A stretch of 64,000 nucleotides of DNA from Fischerella sp. CENA71 (GTDB lineage: Bacteria; Cyanobacteriota; Cyanobacteriia; Cyanobacteriales; Nostocaceae). The stretch lies in the NCBI GenBank assembly GCA_024239075.1, contig JANBVI010000006.1, forward strand, positions 1 to 64,000. The letters are read 5' to 3'. The notes beneath the pieces are model-generated. The model was not told where the DNA came from and ran no database searches. It was given only the letters and a program-made list of their open reading frames with translations. Positions 27,277-36,807 of the stretch are shown here, one piece after another (the first letter of the stretch is position 1; every line of letters starts with the position of its first letter). The position numbers and the translations under genes were made by a program.

Positions 27277-28257
27277 TCACTCTGGGTATTCGTGAGAAAC
27301 AAACGGAACTTCTACTATTTCACCTGCAACTTCCCCAACTTGAACTTGTAAACCGACACCACCAGCTTTAGTACGGATATAGCCTAAACCACGATAACCA
27401 TCGACAGTTTTAATACAACTAGTCAATTTACCGACTTTTTCATCGCCGACTGTAATTGCTGTTCCTGGTTCGACAGCAGCACTCAGTTTTAGTCCCCAAA
27501 GGTATTGTTTTACACCTTTATAAGTATTTAAACGGGCAATAGTTTCTTGACCTATATAACAACCTTTGTTAAAAGAAATTGTCTGCCATAAACCCACTTC
27601 CAAGGGATTGTAATCATCAGTCAGTTCTTGCTCTGGAACAGGGCGACCTTGTGTAATTCGTAACGCTTCCCAAGCGCGATCGCTCATCGGTACTGCGCCT
27701 AACTCAACAATTTGATTCCAGACGGTTTCTTTGATGGAGGTTGGCAAAATCAAAGTGTAGCCAGGAGAAGCTAAACCACTACCAACGGCAATATGTATAT
27801 TATTAAATACTTGGTGATTTCCGTAGGGTTGACCAATAATGGCGCTACCACCTAATTTTTCTACAATGGCATCACTGGCTGGCCCGATCAAATTTAAAGC
27901 CGCAGTTGTATCAGTGACATCAGTCAGTTGTACCTTGTCAGCAAAAAAGATATAACGATCCAGCCACTGCAACAGATACTCACGACGGTTAGGCGAAACC
28001 AAAAGTAGGACTGCATCTTCCATGACATAGCCCGTTGCTAAGTCAATAGTACGAGCAGTGGATGTCACAAAAACTGTATCACAGCCTTGTCCTGGTTGCA
28101 GCTTTTGAAAATCGTTGGTGCTTTGGTTGTGCAGAAAACGCAGACGATCGCCATCCGAAACTTTAATTCGTCCCCAGTGTGAGCGATCGCATATTGCAAC
28201 TGTGGTTTTTGCTGCTTCGATAGCTGCTGTGTCTTGAGTGTCAATGGCAAAAGGCAT
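27277..28257 (-). CDS. ygfZ: YgfZ/GcvT-type folate-binding protein
   Basis: A 326-residue protein of the GcvT superfamily. YgfZ uses tetrahydrofolate and helps assemble or repair certain iron-sulfur clusters. The diagnostic motif KGCYIGQET is present, with its conserved cysteine. Upstream segments DRLRFLHNQSTNDFQ and GRPVPEQELTDDYNPLEVGL also fit the family. It is not the glycine-cleavage T protein, which is longer and lacks the KGCYxGQE motif. The gene is transcribed towards the helicase, and its coding sequence ends in a repeat-filled spacer. Confidence 0.92.
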   Translation of the reverse strand: MPFAIDTQDTAAIEAAKTTVAICDRSHWGRIKVSDGDRLRFLHNQSTNDFQKLQPGQGCDTVFVTSTARTIDLATGYVMEDAVLLLVSPNRREYLLQWLDRYIFFADKVQLTDVTDTTAALNLIGPASDAIVEKLGGSAIIGQPYGNHQVFNNIHIAVGSGLASPGYTLILPTSIKETVWNQIVELGAVPMSDRAWEALRITQGRPVPEQELTDDYNPLEVGLWQTISFNKGCYIGQETIARLNTYKGVKQYLWGLKLSAAVEPGTAITVGDEKVGKLTSCIKTVDGYRGLGYIRTKAGGVGLQVQVGEVAGEIVEVPFVSHEYPE

Positions 28258-28369
28258 AATGATATGTGAATTGAATTTTGTGTTCTTTGTGGTTCGTTAT
28301 TTTACCCTTCAAGGTTAGATTGTCAGACCAATAGTTGTTAATTATTGTTAGCTATGTTTGCACTTTAGT

Positions 28370-31108
28370 TTATGCAATCAACTGCCGAAAGCTTTTTTCT
28401 TTGGCAATTAATTCAAAATCTATATCGGTTTCTGCTTGTTGTTTATATCTGGGATTGAGATTAATTGCTTGTTGGAGATTTTCTAAAGCCAATTCTAGCT
28501 GAGACTGTAAAGCATAACAGGCTGCTTTATTGTAATAGGCGTTGGCGTAGTCTGGTTTAATATTCAACGCTCGATCAAAGCTTTGAATTGCTTCATCGTC
28601 ATCACCAAGCATAACTAAAGCGTAACCTCTGTTATTCCAAGCTTTGTAAGAATAGGGATTTAATTGTAGTGTTGTGTCAAAAGATGCGATCGCTTCTTCG
28701 TATTCTTCTAATTCTTCTAAGGCTAATCCTCGGTTTAACCAAGCCACAGCATCATCTGGTTTAATTTTTACGGCTTTATCAAAGCATTGAAAAGCTTCTT
28801 TTTGGCGCTTTAATAATCCTAGTGCTACACCTTTATCACACCAAGCTTGATGATATTCAGAGTTTATTTGTAAAGCTTGATCATAACAAGCGATCGCATC
28901 TTGGTATTGTTTTAATCTTCCCAAAGCAATACCCCGTTTCAACCAAATTAGCGGCTCGTCTGGATTAAGTTTAATTGCTTTTTTATAGAGAGCGATCGCA
29001 TCTTCATAACGTTTGTCTGCAAACACCACATCTGCTTGTTTGAGGTAATCATCAACAGTCAATATATCCTCTGCTTCAGTAGTTTCTGAATCTACTAGTT
29101 GTGAAGGTGCTGGCTCTAATATTTCTTGAACTTCCACAGTCACAGCTTCTAAATTAACTGGAGGTGTAATTTCAAGCAATTGTTTGAGGGTTTCTTCTTT
29201 TTGTTGTTGAGCTTCTGTTTGCAACTGTGCAAGTTGTGAGAGAAAATCTGACTTAATTTTTTCTAGCTTTTCTATAATTTCCAGTTTTTGTGATTGTGCA
29301 TTTGACTGTAATTCGGAATACTGAGAAGCAAATTCCGAGCCTGATTTTTCTAAATTTTCAATTACTAATTCTTTACTACGTTTAACGTCTATCAACAATT
29401 TAGATATTTGTGAGCCAATTTCAGTCTGTAATTTCTCCAACCTTTTGATGATACGCTGCTTTTGCTGTATCGCTTCTGTTTGTACATCACTGAGTTGAAA
29501 CTTAATCTCAGATACTGTTTTATCTATTTCCGCCAAAACTTGGTCTTTTTGTTTTTGAGTTCCTACCTGCCATTGCGTCAGTTGGGCTGTAAAATCTGCT
29601 TGCGATTTTTCCAATCTTTTTAGGACTCGTTGCTTTTGTTCTTGAGTCTCTGATTGCACATTATTCAATTGAGATGTAAACTCAGATATTGATTGTTCTA
29701 CTTCAGCCCAAGCTTGTTGTTTTTGCTGTCGAGTCTCTGTTTGTAACTTTGACAATTGAGAGGAAAATTCTGATTCTAAACTTTCCAAACTTGCAATAAT
29801 TTGTTGTTTTTGTTCCTCTAATGCTAAATTTGAGCCAGCTAATTGAGATGCAAATTGCGATAATAACTCTTCCTTGGAACTTTCTAAATCTGCAAATGCT
29901 TGCTCTTTTTGTTGTTGAGTCATAATATTTAAATTAGCAAGCTGTGTCGCAAATTCTGATTGCCAAGTAGTCACATTTGCTAAAACTTGCTGTTGCTGTT
30001 GCTCAAGTGCCGATTGCCATTTTGCTAATAGAGTTCTAAATTCTTGTCGTGATTTTTCTAAGTCAGCAACTGTTTGTGCTTGGTTCTGTTGATTAGCTGA
30101 TTGATACTCTGCTAATTTTCCAGCAAACTCTGATTGTAAATTTTCTATATTTGCTATAATTTGCTGTTTTTCTTTTTGAGTATCAGACTGAATCTCAGTA
30201 ACTTTTGATGTCAATTCTGTAATTGATTGTTCTAATATAGCGAAAGCTTGTTCTTTCTGTTGTTGAGTGCTTGTTTGAATATCAGATAGTTGTGCCGCAA
30301 ATTCTAATTGAGTTTGATTTAAATTCTCTCTAATTTGTTCATTTTTTTGTTTAACTTCTGACTGCCAAGCAGTTAATTGAGAAGTAAATTCATGTCTAGA
30401 CGCGTATAACTCGGCAAAAGTTTCTTCTCTTTGTTTTTGATGTTCGTATTTAAAATCAGAGATTTCTGATATTAGTTCCGATCTTAATTTTCCTAAAGTA
30501 TCAAGCGTAATATTTTTCTGATGTTGAGCATCTATTTCTAATTCCGACAATCGAGCGCCAAATTCTGCTTCTAGATTTTTTAATTGTTGTTTAGATCCAT
30601 TTATTTGTGTTTCTAGTTCTGTTAAAAAATTTACTTTTGACTCAGATATTTCCGATGGAATTACAGAGATAATCTGTTCTCGTACTGCTTTGGCTTCTTG
30701 TTCTAAATCAATTGTCAGATTTTTGGCTTGTTGGATACTCTGTTGTGCGGTTTGTCTGACACTGAGCAGTTGCTTTTCTAAATCTTCTAATTCCTTGAAC
30801 TGCTGTGTAGCTTTATCTACTATTTCACGCACCACAGCCCGCCGCAATAGCCAAAAAGAAGCAATCACAGCGACAGGAAATACAGTCAGTATAATTATCC
30901 AAATATTTAGTAAACTGCGCGTACGACCAAAAGCCCGATCTACTTCTGTTTGGACTAGTTCTCGGACTTGTTGCTGTTGCGGTTGTTGAGTGACTGTAGG
31001 AGATGGCGAAACTTGAGCGATAACATCACCAACGGATAGTAAAATGGTAGAAAATACTACAGCGCCTTGCAATAGGAATGCGTAGACAAATTGATGCTTG
31101 CTCTTCAT
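28370..31108 (-). CDS. Membrane-anchored coiled-coil and TPR protein
   Basis: A 912-residue protein of unknown function. Residues 8-31 resemble a signal peptide, and a second hydrophobic segment (about 67-88, NIWIIILTVFPVAVIASFWLL) anchors it. A long coiled coil follows. Within it, residues 169-636 consist of 16 tandem copies of a 29-residue unit with Leu8, Glu14, Phe15 and Leu19 conserved; only copy 9 is longer (33 residues). The C-terminal part (about 690-905) holds about six tetratricopeptide repeats (for example AIALYKKAIKLNPDEPLIWL). If the signal peptide is not cleaved, the topology could put the rod and TPRs in either compartment. It probably acts as a scaffold or tether. Confidence 0.88.
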   Translation of the reverse strand: MKSKHQFVYAFLLQGAVVFSTILLSVGDVIAQVSPSPTVTQQPQQQQVRELVQTEVDRAFGRTRSLLNIWIIILTVFPVAVIASFWLLRRAVVREIVDKATQQFKELEDLEKQLLSVRQTAQQSIQQAKNLTIDLEQEAKAVREQIISVIPSEISESKVNFLTELETQINGSKQQLKNLEAEFGARLSELEIDAQHQKNITLDTLGKLRSELISEISDFKYEHQKQREETFAELYASRHEFTSQLTAWQSEVKQKNEQIRENLNQTQLEFAAQLSDIQTSTQQQKEQAFAILEQSITELTSKVTEIQSDTQKEKQQIIANIENLQSEFAGKLAEYQSANQQNQAQTVADLEKSRQEFRTLLAKWQSALEQQQQQVLANVTTWQSEFATQLANLNIMTQQQKEQAFADLESSKEELLSQFASQLAGSNLALEEQKQQIIASLESLESEFSSQLSKLQTETRQQKQQAWAEVEQSISEFTSQLNNVQSETQEQKQRVLKRLEKSQADFTAQLTQWQVGTQKQKDQVLAEIDKTVSEIKFQLSDVQTEAIQQKQRIIKRLEKLQTEIGSQISKLLIDVKRSKELVIENLEKSGSEFASQYSELQSNAQSQKLEIIEKLEKIKSDFLSQLAQLQTEAQQQKEETLKQLLEITPPVNLEAVTVEVQEILEPAPSQLVDSETTEAEDILTVDDYLKQADVVFADKRYEDAIALYKKAIKLNPDEPLIWLKRGIALGRLKQYQDAIACYDQALQINSEYHQAWCDKGVALGLLKRQKEAFQCFDKAVKIKPDDAVAWLNRGLALEELEEYEEAIASFDTTLQLNPYSYKAWNNRGYALVMLGDDDEAIQSFDRALNIKPDYANAYYNKAACYALQSQLELALENLQQAINLNPRYKQQAETDIDFELIAKEKSFRQLIA
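29201..30604 (-). repeat. Sixteen 29-residue coiled-coil repeats
   Basis: Aligning the protein by eye gives units such as KQRVLKRLEKSQADFTAQLT plus nine residues, KDQVLAEIDKTVSEIKFQLS plus nine, and KLEIIEKLEKIKSDFLSQLA plus nine. The DNA period is 87 bases. All copies are 29 residues except one of 33 (residues starting KEQAFADLES), and a partial copy follows. The copies have diverged at the DNA level. Confidence 0.9.
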
Positions 31109-31654
31109 GTACCTATCCTTATCCGTTTGGTCAGCTCTGGAGTTGCTTGCCTTTCTCCAATTTACCAGCCTTTCAGCCTTGATTTGAGAGTACAGCGATC
31201 TAAAACAGAACCTATTTATTCTCCATGATAGAACTTAGCATAACTAGTAAGAAGCCTCTTACCTATCCGGCTACGGTGTACACACAAGTCGAAAAATATG
31301 ACCGATCTTGGCTTGAATTTGGTAGTAGCGTGTCAAGGCTAAAATAGTGCAATAAATCTCTTCTTCTATCTCTGTGTTCTCTCTCTTGAAAAGCTTTGAA
31401 ATTTCCTCCGGGACGCTCCGCGTAGACGCGCTACCCTAACGGGAAGCCACAAGGCGTCTATGCGCGGCTTCTCGTAGAGTACGCCGGCGCACCCTTTGGG
31501 AAGCCGCAAAGCGTCTACAAACTTTTCGCTGCTTCCTCTGCGGTTTATTAATACAACATTTTAGCTGTGCCACGCCACTACAACACTAATGTCTCCGCGT
31601 CTTTGCCTCTCCGTGTCCCCGTGTCTCCCTTATGCACAATCCCCAATCCCATCT
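31109..31654. other. Repeat-filled spacer between kinase and TPR genes
   Basis: No gene. The spacer contains the palindromic dispersed repeat at 31409-31518 and a CTCCGCGTCTTTGCCTCTCC-type run (about 31590-31630). The remainder is AT-rich and must include the promoter of the TPR gene. Confidence 0.6.
31409..31518. repeat. Palindromic dispersed repeat
   Basis: A GC-rich island in an AT-rich spacer. The outer segments GTAGACGC (31422-31429) and GCGTCTAC (31511-31518) are inverted, and inner segments such as GGGAAGCC occur more than once. Repeats of this composition (GGGACGCTCCGCG...GCGTCTAC) are widespread in Nostocales genomes. This single copy is recognised by similarity to that known type. 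Confidence 0.75.
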
Positions 31655-33535
31655 CTACTGCGGAGTAGCTAGAGGTTTAGTAGTTTTTTCTTTAGCCTGA
31701 TTGTCGGCTGCTTGTTTAAATAATGGTTCAATTTTATTGCGCCAATATTCAATATTGGGTAATTTTTCGGGATGATCTTTATAAGCCAAAACTTTATCCC
31801 ATTGACCATTATCTAGTGCCTTATTAATTTCATTGAATAAAGCTTCTGACTTTGTCCAATCTTGCTGCCATTGGGTGATAATATCTGCTGTTTCTTTAAA
31901 GTCAGACGCATTCCAAGGTATAGACTTCAGAAGTTCGATCGCACCGTCTAAATCCCCAGATTCATATTTCTCTTTTGCTTGTTCTAAAATTTCGCTAGCA
32001 CTTTTATTAACAGCTTTATTTTGTGGTTTATTTGAGTTTGATTGTGGGAAAGGTGAAGGTAATGATAAAGGTTGGGATGTTTTTGAAGGTGATGTTTCCA
32101 CATCAACAACAGGTTTTGTAGAAAGGGGACGATTAACAATCACAGTACTATCATCTACTGTTTTAAGTGCAATCCCTCTATCTCTTAGACAAGAAACCCA
32201 TTCTTCTTGATTTTTTATTGCATCCGAATATATCCAAGCCGAGTTCTTAGGATCAATTCTGACTTCTACCCAACCAGCTTTTGTCCGCTTACCGGTGACT
32301 TCTAATTTCTTACCCCTAGTGAGTGTTTCTACGATGTTGTTATTGGCGATCGCCACTGGTTCGGAACGAAGATTAACTTTATTTGCACCAACCACAACAA
32401 AACAGTTACTGGCTGCGTCATTTTCCCCCGAAAAACTAGTAGTGAAATTTTCGACATTTTTTACTAAAGCTGGGGCGACAACAGCAGCACTACCAGCCAA
32501 AATCACAAGAATGCATAGCTGTAGTAAATCAAGACCACCGGAACTTCTACGAATCGTAGTATGCTGAGGTTGAGGGGTTGCTGGTTTTGAAACTTCACGA
32601 TTTACAGGTGCAACAGCGACAGTTCTCTGCTGAGACCGAACCGATGGAGATTCCATCGATTGGTACCTAGACTTTCTGGGGTTTGCTATCGACTCGGAAT
32701 GCATACCCAGAGAATACAATGCCTGTAGTGCTTCTGTAGCAGTTTGGTAGCGGTCTTTAAAGTGATAGCGTACCATCTTGTCTAAAACTGCAACCAAATT
32801 TTGATTGACAGGTACTAAATCTTGCCAAAGAATCTCACCAGTTTGGGTATCTTCTTGCAAATCTATTGGTGCTACTCCTGTCAATGCTTGAATCGCAATA
32901 ATACCCAAAGCATAAATATCACTGTTGGGGCGGGGTTTACCCTGTCCTTGTTCTGTAGGCATGTACCCAGGAGTGCCGATCGCCACTGTTGCAGAAAACT
33001 GTCCACCACCGAATACTTGAGGATATCCAGAAGAAGAACGTAAGTGTTTGACAGCGCCAAAGTCTACTAAAACTAATTTATGGTCAGAGGCACGGCGAAT
33101 AATATTATCTGGCTTGATATCTCGATGAATTACCCCATGGCTATGAACAAATTCCAGAATACTGAGAACTTCTATTAATAAATCAATAACTTCGCCCTCA
33201 GTCCAAGCTTCATCAGCGACTAATTCATCATTAAGAGGATGTCCCTCAATAAACTCTTGTACCAAATAGAATTCTTGATTTTCGTCAAAATAAGCCAAAA
33301 GTCTGGGTATTTGATCATGATTACCCAATTTTTCTAGAGTTTCGGCTTCAATGTGAAACAATCGCTTGGCAGTGTCAAAGATTGCAGGGTCGGTGCTGAC
33401 TGGCTTAAGATGCTTCACCACACAAATAGGATTACCCGGTCGCTTCGTATCTTCGGCAATATAGGTTTCTCCAAATCCCCCTGTTGCCAAAACTCGGATA
33501 ACTTGGTATCGATGGTCTAGTAACTTGCCAATCAT
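31655..33535 (-). CDS. Ser/Thr protein kinase with SH3-like domain
   Basis: A 626-residue eukaryotic-type kinase. The catalytic domain has an intact loop TGGFGETY, Lys41 (VVKHL), HRDIKPDN (Asp139), DFG (158-160) and GTPGYMPTEQGQGKPRPNSD. A hydrophobic segment near residues 335-360 (LLQLCILVILAGSAAVVAPA) crosses the membrane. Beyond it is a bacterial SH3-type domain (about 380-445, ANKVNLRSEPVAIANNNIVE and WVEVRIDPKNSAWIYSDA), which commonly binds peptidoglycan or peptides. A Pro/Ser-rich stretch and a helical tail with a TPR-like segment follow. The layout suggests a transmembrane sensor of the envelope. The signal and targets are unknown. Confidence 0.93.
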   Translation of the reverse strand: MIGKLLDHRYQVIRVLATGGFGETYIAEDTKRPGNPICVVKHLKPVSTDPAIFDTAKRLFHIEAETLEKLGNHDQIPRLLAYFDENQEFYLVQEFIEGHPLNDELVADEAWTEGEVIDLLIEVLSILEFVHSHGVIHRDIKPDNIIRRASDHKLVLVDFGAVKHLRSSSGYPQVFGGGQFSATVAIGTPGYMPTEQGQGKPRPNSDIYALGIIAIQALTGVAPIDLQEDTQTGEILWQDLVPVNQNLVAVLDKMVRYHFKDRYQTATEALQALYSLGMHSESIANPRKSRYQSMESPSVRSQQRTVAVAPVNREVSKPATPQPQHTTIRRSSGGLDLLQLCILVILAGSAAVVAPALVKNVENFTTSFSGENDAASNCFVVVGANKVNLRSEPVAIANNNIVETLTRGKKLEVTGKRTKAGWVEVRIDPKNSAWIYSDAIKNQEEWVSCLRDRGIALKTVDDSTVIVNRPLSTKPVVDVETSPSKTSQPLSLPSPFPQSNSNKPQNKAVNKSASEILEQAKEKYESGDLDGAIELLKSIPWNASDFKETADIITQWQQDWTKSEALFNEINKALDNGQWDKVLAYKDHPEKLPNIEYWRNKIEPLFKQAADNQAKEKTTKPLATPQ

Positions 33536-33699
33536 ATTCCCTCCCCAGTGTTTACACCCAGTTTTGCCAAATGGTAATAAATATCTCCAAGCTTTGCTCG
33601 ATAAAATCCGCTATCTTGAAATAAAGATTTGCACGTAAAACGTAGTTTTTAATAGATACAAATTGTTAATTTATTTTTCAATAACATTTTTTAGTACCC

Positions 33700-34191
33700 A
33701 TGCCACCTAAAATCACCAACTCACTCGCGTGGCAGCAAGCTGAACTCCTTATGCAACCTGCTTTCATTCGCGTCGTTGATAACATTCGCAAGCTACTGGA
33801 TCTATCTGATTGGAAAGGAACTTACCAGGATGTACTGATTTGGCCCCTAGAAACCACAGAAGATACAAAAGCAATTGTTACGAAGCTTTTGCAAGAACTA
33901 GAAGCTGCAACACCAGAAAAAGCCATAGAAATTAGGGAGACACTAGCTCGTCTGCCAATTCCCCATCCAGGATATCACTTGTGTTTGCAGCGTCAAGAGC
34001 AAGAAGTTAACGTGGATTTATGGGAATTATGTTATCAAGTGTGTTTTCTTGATTACACTTCCCCCAACAATGATGCAGTTGAGATTGATACTAGTTTAAT
34101 AGATGAAATGGGTGATGTAGATTGGCAAAGTTTAGACAACAAGGCCAAGCAGTTAGTTGAACAGGTGTTTGCTTCTTTACCGTCGGAATAG
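33700..34191 (+). CDS. Conserved hypothetical protein
   Basis: A 163-residue, acidic, soluble protein without recognised domains. It has no signal peptide or membrane segment. Predicted helices are visible (SLAWQQAELLMQPAFIRVVD, KAIVTKLLQELEAA, NKAKQLVEQVFASLP). It begins with a plausible ATG 165 bases from the divergent kinase gene, so the two may share a promoter region. It looks like a real coding sequence by composition, but its function is unknown. Confidence 0.7.
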   Translation: MPPKITNSLAWQQAELLMQPAFIRVVDNIRKLLDLSDWKGTYQDVLIWPLETTEDTKAIVTKLLQELEAATPEKAIEIRETLARLPIPHPGYHLCLQRQEQEVNVDLWELCYQVCFLDYTSPNNDAVEIDTSLIDEMGDVDWQSLDNKAKQLVEQVFASLPSE

Positions 34192-34194
34192 ATG

Positions 34195-34319
34195 ATCGGC
34201 GATTGGGGACGGATTTTTCCCTACACCCTCACACCCCTACCCCCTTACCCCCGTCCCGAAGGGTTGTATGAAATTACCCTGCGATCCCCGATCCCTGATC
34301 CCCGATCCCTGATCCCCGG
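34195..34319. repeat. CCCTTAC and GATCCC repeats
   Basis: Between two convergent genes there is a CCCCTAC/CCCTTAC-type run followed by alternating GATCCCCGATCCCTGATCCC copies (about 34282-34318). The run reaches the stop codon of mmsA. Confidence 0.8.
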
Positions 34320-35798
34320 TCAAAACTGACGTGACCATTCACTCGGCCAGCGTTCTACCACGACTTTCGTTTGCGTAAAAAACTCAACTGCGTGATTACC
34401 TTGACCGTGTAAATCACCAAAAAAGCTGTCTTTCCAGCCGCTAAAGGGGAAAAATGCCATTGGTGCGGCTACTCCGATGTTGATACCGATATTCCCAGCG
34501 TCTGCTTCGTAGCGAAACTTCCGCGCTGCTGCGCCACTGGTGGTAAACAAACAAGCCATATTGCCATACTGACCACTATTTACGAAAGCGATCGCCTCCT
34601 CAATAGTATTCACATCGATTAAACTCAGCACTGGCCCGAAAATTTCGGTTTTGGCAATTTCACTTGCCGGATCGACATTTTGCAAAATTGTCGGACGGAC
34701 AAAGTAACCTTGTTCATGTCCAAAAATATTTGGTTGGCGTCCATCTACTAATAACGTCGCGCCACTGTCTACGCCTTTTTGAATTAACGCCTCAATTCTG
34801 TCCTTACTCTGGGCAGAAATCACTGGTCCCATCTCTACACCCTGTTCTAAACCATTACCTACAACTCGCTTTTTGGCAGTTTCTGCGATCGCTTCTGTAA
34901 AAGTTTGCCGTGCTTCCCCGACAGTAACAGCGATTGAGGCTGCTAAACAACGTTGTCCTGCACAACCAAAGGCGCTATCCGCAGTAATCCGCCTGGTCAT
35001 TTCCATATCTGCATCCGGTAGGACAATTATCGGATTCTTCGCGCCGCCTTGGCACTGGACACGCTTACCGTTGGCTGCGGCTCGACTATAAATATACTTT
35101 GCTACAGGTGTGGAACCAACAAAACTTATTGCCCGAATTTGCGGATGATCCAAAATTGCGTCTACAGCTTGTTTCGTGCCATTCACAAGATTGATGACAC
35201 CTTTGGGGAACCCAGTTTTGTCTAGCAACTGAAAGATTTTTTGCATTGTCAGTGGCACTTTTTCCGAAGGCTTGACAATGTAGGTGTTACCGCAGGCGAT
35301 CGCATAGGGCATAAACCAAAATGGTATCATCCCTGGAAAGTTGAACGGCCCAATCACTGCACATACTCCCAGTGGTTGACGAATCATCATCTCATCAATT
35401 CCCCGCGCGATATCTTCCAGGTTTGTTCCCTGCATCATCATCGGAATACCGCAAGCGATTTCGACATTTTCAATGGCGCGGCGCATCTCACCCTTCGACT
35501 CAGCCAAAGTTTTACCGCATTCTTGGGTAATTGTGCGAGCTAACTCTTCAAAGTTTTCTTCTAATAAATTTTTTAGTTTAAATAAATACTGTACTCGTTC
35601 TGTAGGTGGAGTCCGCCGCCATGTGACAAAAGCTGTGGCGGCTGCTTCTGTAGCTTGATTGACCTCAGATGCAGTTGACAGAGGAACTTTCGCCAATATT
35701 TCTGTCGTCGCTGGGTTGATTACATCTAAAAATTCTGTAGTATTAGATGCACACCATTGACCGTTGATGTAGTTAGGTAATGTGATAATTGTTGCCAT
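34320..35798 (-). CDS. mmsA: Methylmalonate-semialdehyde dehydrogenase (acylating)
   Basis: A 492-residue CoA-acylating aldehyde dehydrogenase of the MmsA group, which oxidises methylmalonate or malonate semialdehyde to propionyl- or acetyl-CoA in valine and inositol breakdown. Landmarks: [65 protein letters not shown], the catalytic [12 protein letters not shown] with Cys284, and ETKIFGPV-like [12 protein letters not shown]. The length fits the family. Related pathway genes are absent nearby. The substrate in cyanobacteria is inferred from family membership and could differ. Confidence 0.9.
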   Translation of the reverse strand: MATIITLPNYINGQWCASNTTEFLDVINPATTEILAKVPLSTASEVNQATEAAATAFVTWRRTPPTERVQYLFKLKNLLEENFEELARTITQECGKTLAESKGEMRRAIENVEIACGIPMMMQGTNLEDIARGIDEMMIRQPLGVCAVIGPFNFPGMIPFWFMPYAIACGNTYIVKPSEKVPLTMQKIFQLLDKTGFPKGVINLVNGTKQAVDAILDHPQIRAISFVGSTPVAKYIYSRAAANGKRVQCQGGAKNPIIVLPDADMEMTRRITADSAFGCAGQRCLAASIAVTVGEARQTFTEAIAETAKKRVVGNGLEQGVEMGPVISAQSKDRIEALIQKGVDSGATLLVDGRQPNIFGHEQGYFVRPTILQNVDPASEIAKTEIFGPVLSLIDVNTIEEAIAFVNSGQYGNMACLFTTSGAAARKFRYEADAGNIGINIGVAAPMAFFPFSGWKDSFFGDLHGQGNHAVEFFTQTKVVVERWPSEWSRQF

Positions 35799-35887
35799 TA
35801 CGTAGATATTTAATTCCTAAGATAAAAATATAAGAATATGAATATCTTAGTCTCTAACTGTTTTTGATAAGGATGAGGCATACAGCT

Positions 35888-35985
35888 AGGACTTATGCAC
35901 CGAGTATGTCCTTTGAGGCTGGGGTGCGTGTAGGCCCCTATACCCTTCTCAAGTGCTTTACTTTTCGTTTTACTCCGTAAGTCCT
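35888..35985. mobile_element. Possible MITE-like remnant
   Basis: The 98-bp segment is bounded by AGGACTTATG at the left and CGTAAGTCCT at the right, which are inverted repeats with one mismatch in ten. The motif AGGACTTACG is a frequent repeat end in Nostocales genomes. The interior has no coding capacity. A target-site duplication could not be defined. Confidence 0.4.
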
Positions 35986-36193
35986 GAATTCTAATAAATA
36001 TTTGCTAATTCACATTAGTAGCGCAGCAAGGCTAAATTTGTGCATTAGATTTTAGTTGTTATGTGGCAAATACTGAAATATTTTTTGATTCTTCTAATTT
36101 TTTATCAGTGCAATTTCTGAGGTTGTAAGTTTTATAACTCGAATATTATCGGTTTGTTACGCAACTAGATGCAATTCATATAAGTTTTATAGG

Positions 36194-36257
36194 ATAAGCA
36201 TTTGCATGAGTTTGTTATTATTTTTTAGTGACACGCTCATCAGCAAATGCTCTTATA
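36194..36257. repeat. Imperfect hairpin upstream of grxC
   Basis: Left arm ATAAGCATTTGCATGAG and right arm CTCATCAGCAAATGCTCTTAT pair with two small bulges. The 23-base loop is T-rich. It could be a structured leader, a terminator-like element or a small repeat. Confidence 0.5.
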
Positions 36258-36295
36258 TAAAATAGTGGGAAATAGTATCAAAATTACTATTTGTT

Positions 36296-36313
36296 ATACT
36301 CAAAAATGAGTAT
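36296..36313. promoter_or_regulatory. Operator-like inverted repeat near grxC
   Basis: ATACTCA (36296-36302) and TGAGTAT (36307-36313) are perfect inverted arms separated by four A residues, 107 bases before the grxC start. The dyad has a typical size for a dimeric helix-turn-helix regulator. No named regulator is implied. Confidence 0.35.
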
Positions 36314-36419
36314 GATAAATGAAAGGTTTGCTTAAAATTTGAAAAAAATCAGATAAAGCATCCACCTCCAGCAATAAAATTCTAAAATTTAAGAATTATT
36401 AAATAAAATTGAGGACGTT

Positions 36420-36692
36420 ATGGCTGCGAAAGTAGAAATTTACACTTGGAGGACTTGCCCATTTTGCATCCGTGCTAAAAGCTTGCTGAAGAAAAAGGGG
36501 GTAGACTTTACTGAATACAGCATTGATGGAGATGAGATCGCACGGGAGAAAATGGCTCAAAGGGCAAATGGAAGACGCTCGTTACCACAAATTTTTATCA
36601 ATAATGTTCACGTAGGTGGTTGTGATGATATATACGCTTTAGATGCCAGAGGACAGCTAGATAATTTATTAGCTTCTGGCAATAGCGTATAG
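36420..36692 (+). CDS. grxC: Glutaredoxin 3 (dithiol)
   Basis: A 90-residue glutaredoxin of the thioredoxin fold, which reduces protein and mixed disulfides with glutathione. The dithiol active site CPFC occupies residues 13-16 (WRTCPFC). The glutathione-binding TRP-like segment SLPQIFINNVHVGGCDD with its cis-proline and GG is present. The length is standard. It is followed on the same strand by gshB after about 115 bases, so the two probably form a glutathione unit: GshB makes the tripeptide and Grx uses it. Confidence 0.96.
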   Translation: MAAKVEIYTWRTCPFCIRAKSLLKKKGVDFTEYSIDGDEIAREKMAQRANGRRSLPQIFINNVHVGGCDDIYALDARGQLDNLLASGNSV

Positions 36693-36807
36693 ATGTAAGG
36701 ATTTCGATGGTATTTTGATTGGGGAGCGATCGCAAAGCTTGTTTAACCATCAGGGGATAATCTAAATTAAATGACCGTGGAATTTGCTGGCAATTGAGGC
36801 AGAAAGT

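Larger units (their letters stand above)
35799..36419. other. Spacer upstream of grxC
   Basis: No gene. The spacer holds a possible 98-bp terminal-inverted-repeat element (35888-35985), a long imperfect hairpin (36194-36257) and a short operator-like inverted repeat (36296-36313). The rest is AT-rich. Confidence 0.6.

Noticed and set aside
28370-31108. Possibility that the long repeat protein is a methyl-accepting chemotaxis protein
   Set aside because: The coiled coil has a 29-residue period, lacks the conserved MCP hairpin tip and HAMP pattern, and ends in TPRs.
31409-31518. GC-rich palindromic block considered as a tRNA or small RNA gene
   Set aside because: It has no tRNA cloverleaf or T-loop motif and matches a known type of dispersed repeat.
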